DNA of 64,000 nt from JAUMBM01 sp964645715 (GCA_964645715.1 CAZYAO010000020.1:4511-68510), one strand, 5' to 3'. Shown: positions 1 through 9,366, counted from the first letter of the stretch. The notes: generated by a model not told the origin, from the letters alone. Numbers and translations are program-made.

Positions 1-1
1 T

Positions 2-976
2 TTGGCCGAAAATGATTCGCTGGGTCTGTTGTACCTGAGCGATGCGGATGCAAGGCCGCTGTCCTCGGCTCACCCCCATGCCCACTTGTGGGACAACGGT
101 TCCTCCGCCATCGATGAACTCAAGCGGCTCATCGGGCTGCGGCGGGTTGCATTGCAGCGTTTTGGCGAAAAAAATCTGGCACCGGGCATGCCTATGTCCG
201 AATTGGAGACCGTACTGGTGCCGCTCTACCTTATGCATCGCTACCAGACCGAGGCAGTCGCCAAATACTTGGGAGGGGTTGATTACCGCTACGGAGTCAG
301 GGGCGACGGAGGGCCAGGGCCTCAGCCAGTAGCCGATGACCTGCAGCGGGAGGCACTCACGCAATTGCTGGTGACCCTGGATGCCAATTTTTTACAGATT
401 CCTCCTTCGGTCGTTGCGCTCATACCACCGGTAGCCTATGGGTATGAACGGGGCAGAGAGCATTTCCCGCGGCATACAGGCGTTGCTTTCGATCCGCTGG
501 GCGCTGCAGAGGCGGCTGCCGACCTGACACTTTCGGCTATACTCCAGCCTCAGCGACTGGCAAGGATGGACTTTCAGCAAAGTCAGCAGATCGACCGCCT
601 CTCAGTGCCCGAACTGCTGCGGCAACTGACAAAGTCTGCAGCGGTGCAGTCGGGTAACAATAACGCTGCAACAGCGGCCATTGCCTGGACAGTTGAAAAA
701 CGCCTGCTGCTGCATCTGATTCGGCTGGCTTCCGACCCGTCGGTTCATCCACAGGTGGCGGGTGCAGCGCAGTATGAACTGCAAAACTTCCGCCAAAACC
801 TGCAGATGTTTCGCCTGCCGGAAACAGGTATTCGCCGCGTGCCCGACGGGCTGCTGGTGCATCTTACTTACCTCGAGGATCAACTAAATCGATATCAGCA
901 GAATCCGGAAGAGTATAAACTACCTCCGGCGCCCCGCTTGCCCGATGGTGCGCCCATTGGCTGTGGTGACCACTAG
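2..976 (+). CDS. Zinc-dependent metalloprotease (DUF5117/DUF4953 type), C-terminal fragment
   Basis: The frame is already open at the window edge, so only the last 324 codons are present and the true start lies upstream. Fragment residues 22-33 read SAHPHAHLWDNG, followed by helical sequence with YLMHRYQ and a proline-rich LIPP segment. From memory this is typical of the C-terminal part of large secreted zinc proteases of Bacteroidota with DUF5117 and DUF4953 regions. The catalytic HExxH would lie upstream and cannot be seen. The family is expected to act outside the cytoplasm on peptides; the substrate is unknown. The next gene starts about 60 bases downstream on the same strand but looks functionally unrelated. 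Confidence 0.72.
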   Translation: MAENDSLGLLYLSDADARPLSSAHPHAHLWDNGSSAIDELKRLIGLRRVALQRFGEKNLAPGMPMSELETVLVPLYLMHRYQTEAVAKYLGGVDYRYGVRGDGGPGPQPVADDLQREALTQLLVTLDANFLQIPPSVVALIPPVAYGYERGREHFPRHTGVAFDPLGAAEAAADLTLSAILQPQRLARMDFQQSQQIDRLSVPELLRQLTKSAAVQSGNNNAATAAIAWTVEKRLLLHLIRLASDPSVHPQVAGAAQYELQNFRQNLQMFRLPETGIRRVPDGLLVHLTYLEDQLNRYQQNPEEYKLPPAPRLPDGAPIGCGDH

Positions 977-1036
977 CCAGCAAGAGTTTGTCTGCCGGTA
1001 TCACAACATGCAGATGATCAATAAAGTACACAGTGT

Positions 1037-1264
1037 ATGAAAGATAAAGATAAAGCGGCTCGCTTACTGATGGTCTTTGCGCTGGCTGTGATGTTGCTCA
1101 ACTATCCGCTGTTGGGACTGGTAGGAAAAGATGTGCTTATTGGAGGTATACCGCAGTTGTACGCCTACCTGTTCTGGGTGTGGCTGCTGCTCATCATTCT
1201 GACGGCCGCGCTGGTGTCTGGCAGGGGCGGTACAGAATCCTTTGATGACGACAATGAGCTATAG
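1037..1264 (+). CDS. Small two-helix membrane protein, putative symporter companion subunit
   Basis: A 75-residue protein with a charged start (MKDKDKAAR), two hydrophobic segments at about residues 10-28 and 38-60, and an acidic tail (ESFDDDNEL). It lies about 200 bases before the gene for a symporter-type histidine kinase on the same strand. Small two-helix proteins commonly precede sodium:solute symporters and are thought to form part of the carrier. By that analogy this protein probably assembles with the symporter domain of the downstream kinase. Sequence alone cannot prove the partnership, and I recognise no named domain with certainty. Confidence 0.72.
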   Translation: MKDKDKAARLLMVFALAVMLLNYPLLGLVGKDVLIGGIPQLYAYLFWVWLLLIILTAALVSGRGGTESFDDDNEL

Positions 1265-1466
1265 CTGCTGCTGGATGGAGGCGGATCTGTCTTATAAGTA
1301 TTTGCTGCCCAAAGCAGCAAAACAAATAAAGTATTCAACAGACATGTATGCTTTGATTTTTTTCCAAAAACCAAAACATGTGTGCCTGTTCACGATATGC
1401 CTGGGGTAATAATCATAGCAGCGCCCTGAATGCGCAGCATCATCAACAACAAACAGTTGTCAGCGT

Positions 1467-4190
1467 ATGACGGAAGGGTTTGTTATCGGCATTTTTCTGG
1501 CATACCTCGCCTTCCTCTTTGGTATCGCTTGGTTGGGTGACCGCCGTGCGAGCTGGGTCAACCATTCCGTTGTATATTCGCTTTCATTGGCCGTATATTG
1601 TACCGCCTGGACATTTTTCGGCAGCGTAGGCAGAGCGGCTACCTCCGGCATAGCTTTTTTGCCTATCTATCTGGGGCCTACCATCGCTGCACCCATCTGG
1701 ATACTGATTTTGCGAAAGATGATCGTCGTGAGCAAAAGCCTGCGGCTCACGTCGGTTTCCGATTTTATCTCCAGCCGCTATGGCAAAAGCACGTGGCTGG
1801 GTGTATTGGCCACTGGTCTGACGGTGCTGGGTATCATCCCCTACATATCCATACAACTGAAGGCCATCGCCAGCGGCTTCGAGGTGCTAATCAGCAGTCC
1901 GCCTACGGCTGTAGGTCAGGGAGATGTATCTTTTTATGCAGAAACTTCGTTTTACATTACTATTTTCCTGGCTGTCTTCGCCATTTTGTTTGGTACGCGC
2001 CACCTAGATCCCAACGAACGGCATGAAGGACTAGTGGCAGCCGTAGCATTTGAATCTGTACTAAAACTTATGGCCTTTTTGGCAGTGGGAATTTATGTAA
2101 CATATGGATTATTTGATGGTTTTGGTGACCTTTTCTCCAGGGGGCGAGAAAACCCTGCCATAGCCGGTTTATTCTCACTGGAAGGGACAGGCATGGATGC
2201 CTGGCACTGGTTTTGGCTGAATTTTATTTCACTTTTTGCGGTGCTGCTGCTGCCGAGACAGTTTCACATGGCCGTCGTCGAAAATGTTAATACAGACCAT
2301 GTAGCCAAAGCGAGCTGGCTTTTCCCGCTTTACCTGCTGCTGATTAACCTGTTTGTTTTGCCCATTGCAGTAGCAGGATTGCTGTTGTTTCCGGATGGCA
2401 GTGTAGAGCCAGATACGTTTGTACTGGCGCTGCCGCTGGCTATGGGACAGTCCTGGCTGGCGCTTTTTGTGGCCATTGGCGGATTTTCAGCGGCAACGAG
2501 TATGGTCATTGTAGCGACTATTGCGCTGAGCATTATGATCTCGAATAACCTGGTGCTGCCTTTTTTGCTCAACCGCGAGGTAGTACAGCCTTCACAGCAC
2601 AATATCACGGAGCGCTTGCTCGGCATACGCCGACTGAGCATCATTGTTGTTTTGCTGATGGCGTACGGATACTTCAAACTAGTGGGAGAAAACTACTCTT
2701 TGGTATCGATTGGCCTTATTTCATTTACGGCCGTAGCGCAGTTTATTCCGGCTGTGCTGGCGGGTCTTTATTGGAAAAGGGCCACCAAGGCGGGGGTGTA
2801 TACAGGGCTGATTGCCGGGTTTTTAATCTGGAGCTACACGCTGCCGCTGCCTACAGTGGCCAATGCCAGCGAGTGGATGCGCACGCTGGTGAGTGAAGGT
2901 GCTTTTGGTCTCAGCTGGCTGAGGCCCTATGCGCTACTGGGCATGCAGGATGTTGATCCCATCACACACGCTGCCTTCTGGAGCCTGACCGTCAATGCCT
3001 TTTTGCTGGCTGTCGTCTCTTTGTATACGCGCCAAAGTCCGCTCGAGATAAGTCAGGCCAACTATTTTGTAGACATCTACAAGTACCGGTCAGGGAATAT
3101 AGAGCGTGATCTGCTGCGCCGACAGGCGCCGGTTTCCGACATTCGCATGCTGCTGTCGCGCTTCCTCGGGGAGGAGCGCAGCCAAGGCCTGCTGAAGTTG
3201 TTCGAGCAGCAGTACGCGGTTGACCTCAATAGAGAACGGGTTGCAGGTGCGGCCTTGGTCAATTTTGCCGAAACGCAGCTGGCAGGAGCTATTGGGGCTG
3301 CTTCCGCAAAAATTATCATCAGTTCGGTTGCCAAAGAGGATCCTATAAGCTTGGAGGAGGTGCTTGGGTTGCTAGACCAGACGCAGGAAATCTTCAGGTA
3401 CAGCCGCGAACTAGAGCAAAAATCGGCGGAGTTGGAGGCGCTTACCATCCAGCTACAGCATGCCAACGACAGACTCAAGGAGTTAGATTTGCTCAAGGCG
3501 GATTTTATCACCACCGTAACGCACGAGCTTCGCACGCCCATCACTTCCATTAAAGCGCTGGCCAACATTCTCAATGACAATGCCGATCTTCCGGATGCGC
3601 GCAGAAAGCAGTTTCTACAGGTAATCATCAGTGAGAGTGAGCGCGTCACCCGCCTGATTAATCAGGTACTCGACCTCGAACGCCTGCAGTCGGTGGATGC
3701 AGACTGGGAGCTGCAGACGGTCGACCTGCTGGACCTGGCAGAGGCTGCTCTCCGGGGTACCGCCGGATTGATGCAGGAGAAGGGAATCAGCTGCGAGTGC
3801 AGTCTGCCGTCGCTGCCATCGGTCGACGTGGCAGGCAACCGCGACAGACTTATGCAGGTGATCGTCAACCTGCTGTCCAATGCAGTCAAGTTTTGCCCAC
3901 CCGCTGATGGCCACATACGACTACGGCTGCAGCAGACAGATGATATGGCGGTGTTGGAAATTATGGACAACGGTCCCGGTATCCCGGTTGAACAGGCTGA
4001 TTTTATTTTTGAAAAATTTACGCAAATCAGCGATATCAGCCGGGGCAAACCTGCCGGCAGCGGCCTCGGATTGTTTATCAGCCGACTGATTGTACAGCGG
4101 CATGGCGGAACACTTAACCTCGCCAAAGGGACCCGCCCGGGCGCTCATTTTATCGTCAGATTGCCATTGCTGCCCACTTCTCAAGGGTAA
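1467..4190 (+). CDS. Sodium:solute symporter-like sensor histidine kinase (CbrA type, with STAC region)
   Basis: A 907-residue inner-membrane protein. About residues 1-530 hold some thirteen hydrophobic segments of the SSS transporter family. A STAC-like linker follows (about 540-650), then a coiled coil and a kinase core. The phosphoacceptor is H686 in THELRTP. The ATP-binding domain shows the N box (NLLSNAVKF), the G1 box (DNGPGIP) and the G2 box (GSGLGLFI). In the CbrA family the transporter part senses or carries a nutrient and controls autophosphorylation, often for carbon/nitrogen balance. No receiver domain is fused and no response regulator gene is adjacent, so the partner lies elsewhere. 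The small membrane protein upstream may be its carrier subunit. Confidence 0.9.
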   Translation: MTEGFVIGIFLAYLAFLFGIAWLGDRRASWVNHSVVYSLSLAVYCTAWTFFGSVGRAATSGIAFLPIYLGPTIAAPIWILILRKMIVVSKSLRLTSVSDFISSRYGKSTWLGVLATGLTVLGIIPYISIQLKAIASGFEVLISSPPTAVGQGDVSFYAETSFYITIFLAVFAILFGTRHLDPNERHEGLVAAVAFESVLKLMAFLAVGIYVTYGLFDGFGDLFSRGRENPAIAGLFSLEGTGMDAWHWFWLNFISLFAVLLLPRQFHMAVVENVNTDHVAKASWLFPLYLLLINLFVLPIAVAGLLLFPDGSVEPDTFVLALPLAMGQSWLALFVAIGGFSAATSMVIVATIALSIMISNNLVLPFLLNREVVQPSQHNITERLLGIRRLSIIVVLLMAYGYFKLVGENYSLVSIGLISFTAVAQFIPAVLAGLYWKRATKAGVYTGLIAGFLIWSYTLPLPTVANASEWMRTLVSEGAFGLSWLRPYALLGMQDVDPITHAAFWSLTVNAFLLAVVSLYTRQSPLEISQANYFVDIYKYRSGNIERDLLRRQAPVSDIRMLLSRFLGEERSQGLLKLFEQQYAVDLNRERVAGAALVNFAETQLAGAIGAASAKIIISSVAKEDPISLEEVLGLLDQTQEIFRYSRELEQKSAELEALTIQLQHANDRLKELDLLKADFITTVTHELRTPITSIKALANILNDNADLPDARRKQFLQVIISESERVTRLINQVLDLERLQSVDADWELQTVDLLDLAEAALRGTAGLMQEKGISCECSLPSLPSVDVAGNRDRLMQVIVNLLSNAVKFCPPADGHIRLRLQQTDDMAVLEIMDNGPGIPVEQADFIFEKFTQISDISRGKPAGSGLGLFISRLIVQRHGGTLNLAKGTRPGAHFIVRLPLLPTSQG

Positions 4191-4311
4191 GCTACTGGGT
4201 ATAACCCCGCTCGTTTGTGTGACCTTCGTTACACAGATCAACAGCCAAAATGCAGAGCTTTGCACCTACCTAAGCATTCACTGCTTATCAATGCTAAATC
4301 ATCGCCGTCTT

Positions 4312-5268
4312 ATGAAAAAACTGGCTGTACTAATACTTCTGGCAGCATTTGGGCTGCTACCCGGCTGTGAAAATTCATCCGCTACAAATCAGCCGGAGGC
4401 AGGGCAGGACAATGCACAGACAGGATTTGCATTGCTGGAGTCCAACTGCTTGTCCTGCCATGCGGTAAATCCCTCAGAGGAAGGCAAAGTGGCTCCTTCT
4501 CTTGCGGCTGTAAAAAAAGCTTACACGGCTGCCGGCGGCAGCCGCGCGGACTTCATCAGCGCCTTTGCTGGTTTTTTAAAAAAACCCTCCGCCCAAGCAG
4601 CCAAAATGCCGGAAGCGGTAGAAAAATATGGCCTGATGCCTAAAATGGGTTTTAGCGATGTACAACTGGAGGCGGTCGCCGCTTATGTGTACGATCAGGC
4701 GGTCGAAACGCCCGACTGGGCAACGCAGCTGTATCCGCTCGAGAAAATAAAATGGTCTTCGGTCAATGCGCAGGGCGAAATCTCCTGGGTTGACAGGGGA
4801 AGCCAACTGGCCATGGCTACGAAGTCGGTGCTGGGCAAAAACCTGCTCAATGCAATCAATACACAAGGCACCGCGGGTGCTTTGACCTTTTGCAACACAC
4901 GGGCCATCCCGCTGACAGACAGTATGAGTGTCGCACTCGGCGCGCGCATCAGGCGGGTGTCTGATCAGGCGAGGAATCCCGGCAATCGCGTCAGTGATGA
5001 AGAACTCGCTTATATACTGCAGGCCAAGGAACAGTTGCGCAACGGTCAGGAACCGAAGCCGGCACTGCGTATGCTCGAAGGGGTAGCCGTAGGTTACTAT
5101 CCAATCACTACCAACAAGATGTGTCTGCAGTGTCACGGCCAGCCTGGTAGGGATATCAGCGATGCTACACAAAAAGAAATTGGCCGGCTGTATCCCGAAG
5201 ATCAGGGTGTCGGATACGGTGAAAATGCACTTCGGGGTATTTTCGTGGTTGAAATGAAGCGAGACTAG
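4312..5268 (+). CDS. Lipoprotein with two CxxCH haem sites: cytochrome c domain plus DUF3365-like domain
   Basis: The frame is open from 4090, but the start at 4312 gives a lipoprotein signal (MKKLAVLILLAAFGLLPGC), so it is preferred; 4291 is an alternative. The mature protein has two haem c motifs: C46-LS-C49-H50 in an N-terminal cytochrome c-like domain and C271-LQ-C274-H275 in a C-terminal region resembling DUF3365 (Tll0287-like haem sensor domains). A diheme periplasmic or outer-membrane-anchored protein is expected, for electron transfer or redox/gas sensing. It begins about 120 bases after the symporter-kinase on the same strand. Whether it works with that kinase is unknown. Confidence 0.85.
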   Translation: MKKLAVLILLAAFGLLPGCENSSATNQPEAGQDNAQTGFALLESNCLSCHAVNPSEEGKVAPSLAAVKKAYTAAGGSRADFISAFAGFLKKPSAQAAKMPEAVEKYGLMPKMGFSDVQLEAVAAYVYDQAVETPDWATQLYPLEKIKWSSVNAQGEISWVDRGSQLAMATKSVLGKNLLNAINTQGTAGALTFCNTRAIPLTDSMSVALGARIRRVSDQARNPGNRVSDEELAYILQAKEQLRNGQEPKPALRMLEGVAVGYYPITTNKMCLQCHGQPGRDISDATQKEIGRLYPEDQGVGYGENALRGIFVVEMKRD

Positions 5269-5371
5269 GCAGCGCAGGTCGCCCAAACAGGCAAGTTAAG
5301 CCGATGATTTTTTCGGGTATACGCATCATTTTGAACAACAATCATACGGGTTTTACTACTTTAGTCCCAAA

Positions 5372-6112
5372 ATGAATGTCATGCGTAAAATTTTCTCTGT
5401 CGCTGTGCTGGCTACCAGCCTGGCTGGCGGGCTCAATGCTCAAATTACAGATCCTAAGGCTACGGAAGTATGGGAGCCTGTGCCAAGGGTAATCCAGCCG
5501 GGGGTGGCCGGAGGCCCCCCCTCCGATGCTATTGTCCTTTTTGATGGCAAAGATTTGTCCCAGTGGCAACATCCGGGCGGTAAGCAGTCTGCCTGGTCAG
5601 TTCAGGAGGGACACATGACAGTCGCCAAGGGTAGCGGTGATATCGAGACCAAGCGCTCATTTGGCGATTGCCAGCTGCATCTCGAATTCCGCTCTCCTGC
5701 GGTCGTAGCAGGCGAAGGGCAATTCAGGGGCAATAGTGGTGTGTTTTTTCAAAATCGCTACGAGGTGCAGGTGCTGGACAATTACCAGAATGCAACCTAT
5801 CCCAACGGACAGGTCGGCGCCGTGTACAAGCAGCATATCCCGCTGGTCAATCCTATGCGCCCGCCCGGCGAGTGGAATACTTACGATATCATCTTCACGG
5901 CCCCCCGCTTCAACAGCGATGGCATCCGCACCAGTCCCGGCTACCTGACGGTCATCCTCAATGGCGTGCTGGTGCAGAATCATGTTGAAATCCAAGGTAC
6001 AACAGAGTACATCGGACTACCAAAGAATATCGCTCACGGACCAGCGCCGCTGCGCCTGCAAGACCATGGCGATCCGGTGAGCTTTCGCAATATTTGGATT
6101 CGGGAGCTCTAG
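5372..6112 (+). CDS. Secreted DUF1080 (3-keto-disaccharide hydrolase-like) protein
   Basis: A 246-residue protein with a signal peptide ending near ALATSLAGGLNAQ. The core has the typical DUF1080 opening FDGKDLSQWQ and a concanavalin-like beta-sandwich with SGVFFQNRYEVQVLD and the C-terminal RLQDHGDPVSFRNIWIREL. Related proteins bind or cleave sugar derivatives such as 3-keto-glycosides and are common in polysaccharide-degrading Bacteroidota. It is exported to periplasm or cell surface. ATG at 5372 is used; ATG at 5381 is equally possible. A -7-like box TACTTTAG lies just upstream (5357-5364). No other sugar-degradation gene is adjacent, so the substrate is open. Confidence 0.88.
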   Translation: MNVMRKIFSVAVLATSLAGGLNAQITDPKATEVWEPVPRVIQPGVAGGPPSDAIVLFDGKDLSQWQHPGGKQSAWSVQEGHMTVAKGSGDIETKRSFGDCQLHLEFRSPAVVAGEGQFRGNSGVFFQNRYEVQVLDNYQNATYPNGQVGAVYKQHIPLVNPMRPPGEWNTYDIIFTAPRFNSDGIRTSPGYLTVILNGVLVQNHVEIQGTTEYIGLPKNIAHGPAPLRLQDHGDPVSFRNIWIREL

Positions 6113-6160
6113 CAGCAGTTGTTGGTTTTTTTAGTAAAAAATCATTTACAGGCGATTAGG

Positions 6161-6206
6161 CACAAGACGTACAATGGCAGCTGATGCCGCCATTGTACGT
6201 CTTGTG
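6161..6206. terminator. Perfect 18-bp hairpin after DUF1080 gene
   Basis: Arms at 6161-6178 and 6189-6206 are exact reverse complements (CACAAGACGTACAATGGC on the left). The loop is agctgatgcc, which can extend the stem by GC/GC around a TGAT tetraloop with one A-C mismatch. There is no T-run, so it is not a classical terminator. It belongs to the GC-tip hairpin family found at many gene ends here. Confidence 0.75.
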
Positions 6207-6381
6207 TCAGCCACTCAGGTATTTTTTAGGGTAAAATATTTTATTTCATAAGTAGAATTTATTTAGAATTTTATTCCAAAATAATCCATATAATTTCCGA
6301 GCATTTCAGGGGTTAGTGTAAAAAGACAGAAGTAAACGTGTCGGTGATTCTGTTAAATCATTGCTGTTTGTTGATTATCAA

Positions 6382-6412
6382 TTGCATAAAACTACAAAAT
6401 AAAATATCTTTG
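6382..6412 (+). promoter_or_regulatory. Bacteroidota-type promoter
   Basis: TTG at 6382-6384, a 20-base spacer and TATCTTTG at 6405-6412 match the Bacteroidota sigma-ABfr pattern (TTG, then TAnnTTTG). It lies about 60 bases before the start of the CBM48-like gene. Confidence 0.7.
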
Positions 6413-6473
6413 CATCTTAGTGTAATAGTTACACTTAATGCATGATTTTTGTATTAACCCAAGGCAAAAGAAA

Positions 6474-7124
6474 ATGATCACAAAACAGTATTCCAAGACA
6501 AAGCCGGTATGCAAGGTAACTTTCAGTGTGCCTGTTGCGCAGGCTGGTACGCAGACAGATCTGCGCGTGCTGGGCGATTTCAACCAATGGAACTGGGAGC
6601 AGGCTTTGCAGCTTACGCCTGGTAAGGAGGCTTATCAGGGTGCGCTGGAACTGGCTGCCGGCCAGTCGTACGAGTTTCGCTACCTGGCCGATGGCCAGCG
6701 TTGGCTGAATGAGGAAGCGGCCGATGGCTATGTGGCTACGCCTTATTTTAGTCACAACTGCCTGCTGCAGCTTGAGGCACCTGCTGCTGCGCCGGCAGCA
6801 GCAGCCAAGCAGCCCAAAGCTGCCCCGGCGCGCGCTAAGCAGCCGGCAGCCAAGGCTGCACCGGTAGAAGTAGTGGCAGACGATCTGACTCGCATCAAAG
6901 GTGTCGACTCCGAGCTTGCAGCGGTCCTGGTCACCGCAGGTATCGATTCGTTTGATGCACTGGCCAAGGCTAAGCCAACGGCGCTCAAAACAGTACTGAC
7001 GTCCGCTGGCCTGAGTAGCAAAACGCTCGACCCGACTAGTTTGACAAAGCAGGCTAAGCTGGCAGCAGCAGGGGCGTGGGACAAACTGGCAGTGCTGCAG
7101 GCAGGCCTGAAGTCATCTAAGTAA
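6474..7124 (+). CDS. Glycogen-binding (CBM48-like) plus helix-hairpin-helix protein
   Basis: From the ATG at 6474 the protein has 216 residues. About residues 8-95 form an isoamylase/AMPK-type early-set domain (RVLGDFNQWNW, then YEFRYLADGQRWLNE), a fold that binds alpha-glucans. An Ala/Pro/Lys-rich linker follows. About residues 140-215 start with DDLTRIKGVDSELAAVL and resemble a helix-hairpin-helix domain. It directly precedes glgB on the same strand, so a role in glycogen handling or its control is likely. No catalytic domain is visible. The upstream ATG at 6438 is possible but adds no recognisable sequence. The pairing of glucan-binding and HhH modules is unusual. Confidence 0.85.
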   Translation: MITKQYSKTKPVCKVTFSVPVAQAGTQTDLRVLGDFNQWNWEQALQLTPGKEAYQGALELAAGQSYEFRYLADGQRWLNEEAADGYVATPYFSHNCLLQLEAPAAAPAAAAKQPKAAPARAKQPAAKAAPVEVVADDLTRIKGVDSELAAVLVTAGIDSFDALAKAKPTALKTVLTSAGLSSKTLDPTSLTKQAKLAAAGAWDKLAVLQAGLKSSK

Positions 7125-7128
7125 GGTA

Positions 7129-7215
7129 GGCGGCGGGCACCGGCTTCGCTTCGGTGCCGCCACGGAGAAATGCGGCGGCATGGGCGGCTTACAGCCGGCC
7201 CCTGCGCCGCTTTTT
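7129..7215 (+). terminator. Two GC-rich hairpins, second followed by T5
   Basis: A first hairpin spans about 7129-7161 (GCACCG pairing with CGGTGC). A second has GCGGCG (7172-7177) pairing with CGCCGC (7205-7210), followed by TTTTT at 7211-7215. It is a plausible terminator between the CBM48-like gene and glgB. Confidence 0.55.
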
Positions 7216-7329
7216 ACCGATAGCTGTACCAACCACTGCCTGTTGACGACCACACCCTTTTCGCCAATCTCCGCTTTTTGCCATCCAATAATCCGTTTTA
7301 ATTGCCTAAATTGCCGCCTCGTAGTGTAA

Positions 7330-9306
7330 ATGCGTATCGTCATGGTCAAGCAATTTTCTCTCTTCTCCGATTTTGATATCTCTCTCTTCAAGTCAGGTAA
7401 GCATTTTCGCCTGTACGAAAAACTCGGCAGCCATAGTGTCGAAGTCGATGGTGTATGGGGCTACGTATTCGCCGTCTGGGCACCCAACGCCAAGGCCGTC
7501 TCAGTCATCGGCAATTTCAACGGCTGGAACCACGCTACGCACGCACTCATGCCTCGCTGGGATGGCTCCGGCATTTGGGAGGGTTTTATTCCGGGTGTAA
7601 AAAAAGGAGAACTTTATAAGTATGCCATCCATGCCCGCGATGGCCGAAGACTCGAAAAAACAGATCCCTTTGCGCGGTATTGCGAAATTCCTCCCAACAC
7701 GGCTTCCATTACCTGGGATGAGTACTACGATTGGCAGGATGATCAGTGGATGGATAACAGGAAGAATACCAATGGACTGGATAAGCCCTTTTCAGTCTAT
7801 GAGGTGCATCTCGGGTCCTGGAAAAAAAAGGAAGGAGGGGTGGCCTCATTGAGCTACCGCGAACTCGCAACAGAGCTGGTGGACTATGTCAAGGAAATGG
7901 GGTTCACGCATGTCGAATTGCTTCCGGTCATGGAGCATCCTTATTTTCCTAGCTGGGGCTACCAGATTACGGGCTACTTTGCGCCAACCAGCCGCTTTGG
8001 GCTGCCCGAGGATTTCAAATTTCTGGTTGACAGCCTCCATCAGGCTGGCATCGGCCTGATTCTCGACTGGGTGCCCAGCCATTTTCCCAATGATGCACAC
8101 GGTCTGGCAGATTTTGACGGCACGCATCTCTATGATCATGCCGATCCCCGACAAGGGTTTCATCCCGACTGGAAGAGTTGTATTTTCAATTACGGGCGCA
8201 ATGAGGTAAGGTCTTTTCTGATTTCCAATGCTTTGTACTGGCTCGATCAGTATCACATCGACGGACTCCGGGTCGATGCAGTGGCGTCCATGCTGTATCT
8301 CGATTATAGCCGCAAAGAGGGAGAATGGATACCCAATCGCTTCGGGGGCAATGAAAATCTCGAGGCAATCGCCTTTCTGCGCGAGTTCAATGAAACGGTT
8401 TATACCAACTTCCCCGATGCAATCACCATCGCAGAGGAATCAACTGCCTGGAGTGGCGTCTCCAGACCTGTATATGCCGGAGGGCTGGGTTTTGGCCAAA
8501 AATGGATGATGGGCTGGATGCATGATACGCTCAATTATTTTAAAAATGATCCTATCAATAGAAAATACCACCACAATGCAATCACATTCAGCATTGTGTA
8601 CGCTTTTACCGAAAATTTCATGCTGCCGCTCTCGCATGATGAGGTGGTTCACGGCAAGGGCCCGTTGATCGATCGTATGCCTGGTGACGAGTGGCAGCGC
8701 ATGGCCAATATGCGCCTGCTCTACGGCTATATGTTTACGCATCCTGGTACCAAGCTCCTGTTTATGGGGGGCGAAATCGGGCAGACGACCGAGTGGAGCA
8801 TCGAAAGGGGTATCGACTGGGGCTTGCTCGCACAAGCTCCGCACCAACAGTTGCAGGCCTGGGTAAAACAGCTCAATGCCTTCTACCGCACACAGGCTGC
8901 TTTGTTCGGCCAACAGTTCATTCATGGCGGATTTAGCTGGATTGATCTTGGCGACTGGACCAACAGTGTGCTTTCTTATATACGCAGAGGTGCAGATGCG
9001 GCAGACTTCCTGATCGTCGTTTGCAACTTCACGCCGGTAGTGCGCTATGGCTATCGAATCGGTCTCCCTGAAGCGGGTATGTATACAGAAGTGCTCAATA
9101 GCGATGACCCCGCCTTTGGGGGTTCAGGGGTCTCCAATGGTAAAGAACCGCTGGCCAGTCAGGTGGTTTTCTGCCACAACCAGGACCAAAGCCTCGAGTT
9201 TACGCTGCCTCCTTTGGCAGTAGTGGTATTTCAAAAAACCGGAGAGCTGAAAAAGGTGAAGAAGACTGCCAAGAGCAGCCGCAAAAAGGACTCAGCCGCA
9301 GACTAG
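7330..9306 (+). CDS. glgB: 1,4-alpha-glucan branching enzyme
   Basis: A 658-residue enzyme of glycoside hydrolase family 13 that makes alpha-1,6 branches in glycogen. The N-terminal CBM48 domain (about residues 30-110) is followed by the catalytic barrel. Visible motifs are DWVPSHF (from D246), DGLRVDAV with nucleophile D316, AEEST with the acid/base Glu at 369/370, and LPLSHDEVVHGK with D437. The C-terminal all-beta domain is followed by a Lys-rich tail. The start could also be the ATG at 7342. The neighbouring glycogen-binding protein upstream supports a glycogen locus, although no glgA or glgC gene is in view. Confidence 0.95.
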   Translation: MRIVMVKQFSLFSDFDISLFKSGKHFRLYEKLGSHSVEVDGVWGYVFAVWAPNAKAVSVIGNFNGWNHATHALMPRWDGSGIWEGFIPGVKKGELYKYAIHARDGRRLEKTDPFARYCEIPPNTASITWDEYYDWQDDQWMDNRKNTNGLDKPFSVYEVHLGSWKKKEGGVASLSYRELATELVDYVKEMGFTHVELLPVMEHPYFPSWGYQITGYFAPTSRFGLPEDFKFLVDSLHQAGIGLILDWVPSHFPNDAHGLADFDGTHLYDHADPRQGFHPDWKSCIFNYGRNEVRSFLISNALYWLDQYHIDGLRVDAVASMLYLDYSRKEGEWIPNRFGGNENLEAIAFLREFNETVYTNFPDAITIAEESTAWSGVSRPVYAGGLGFGQKWMMGWMHDTLNYFKNDPINRKYHHNAITFSIVYAFTENFMLPLSHDEVVHGKGPLIDRMPGDEWQRMANMRLLYGYMFTHPGTKLLFMGGEIGQTTEWSIERGIDWGLLAQAPHQQLQAWVKQLNAFYRTQAALFGQQFIHGGFSWIDLGDWTNSVLSYIRRGADAADFLIVVCNFTPVVRYGYRIGLPEAGMYTEVLNSDDPAFGGSGVSNGKEPLASQVVFCHNQDQSLEFTLPPLAVVVFQKTGELKKVKKTAKSSRKKDSAAD

Positions 9307-9366
9307 CCTAAAGTAGGCCACCATGTAGAGGAGTCGTAGTCTTGCATCGCTCGTAATGGTCACGTG

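Larger units (their letters stand above)
6113..6437. other. Intergenic region with hairpin and promoter
   Basis: Non-coding stretch between two same-strand genes. It holds a perfect 18-bp inverted repeat (6161-6206), an AT-rich tract from about 6220 to 6300, and a promoter at about 6382-6412. I see no further gene. Confidence 0.7.
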
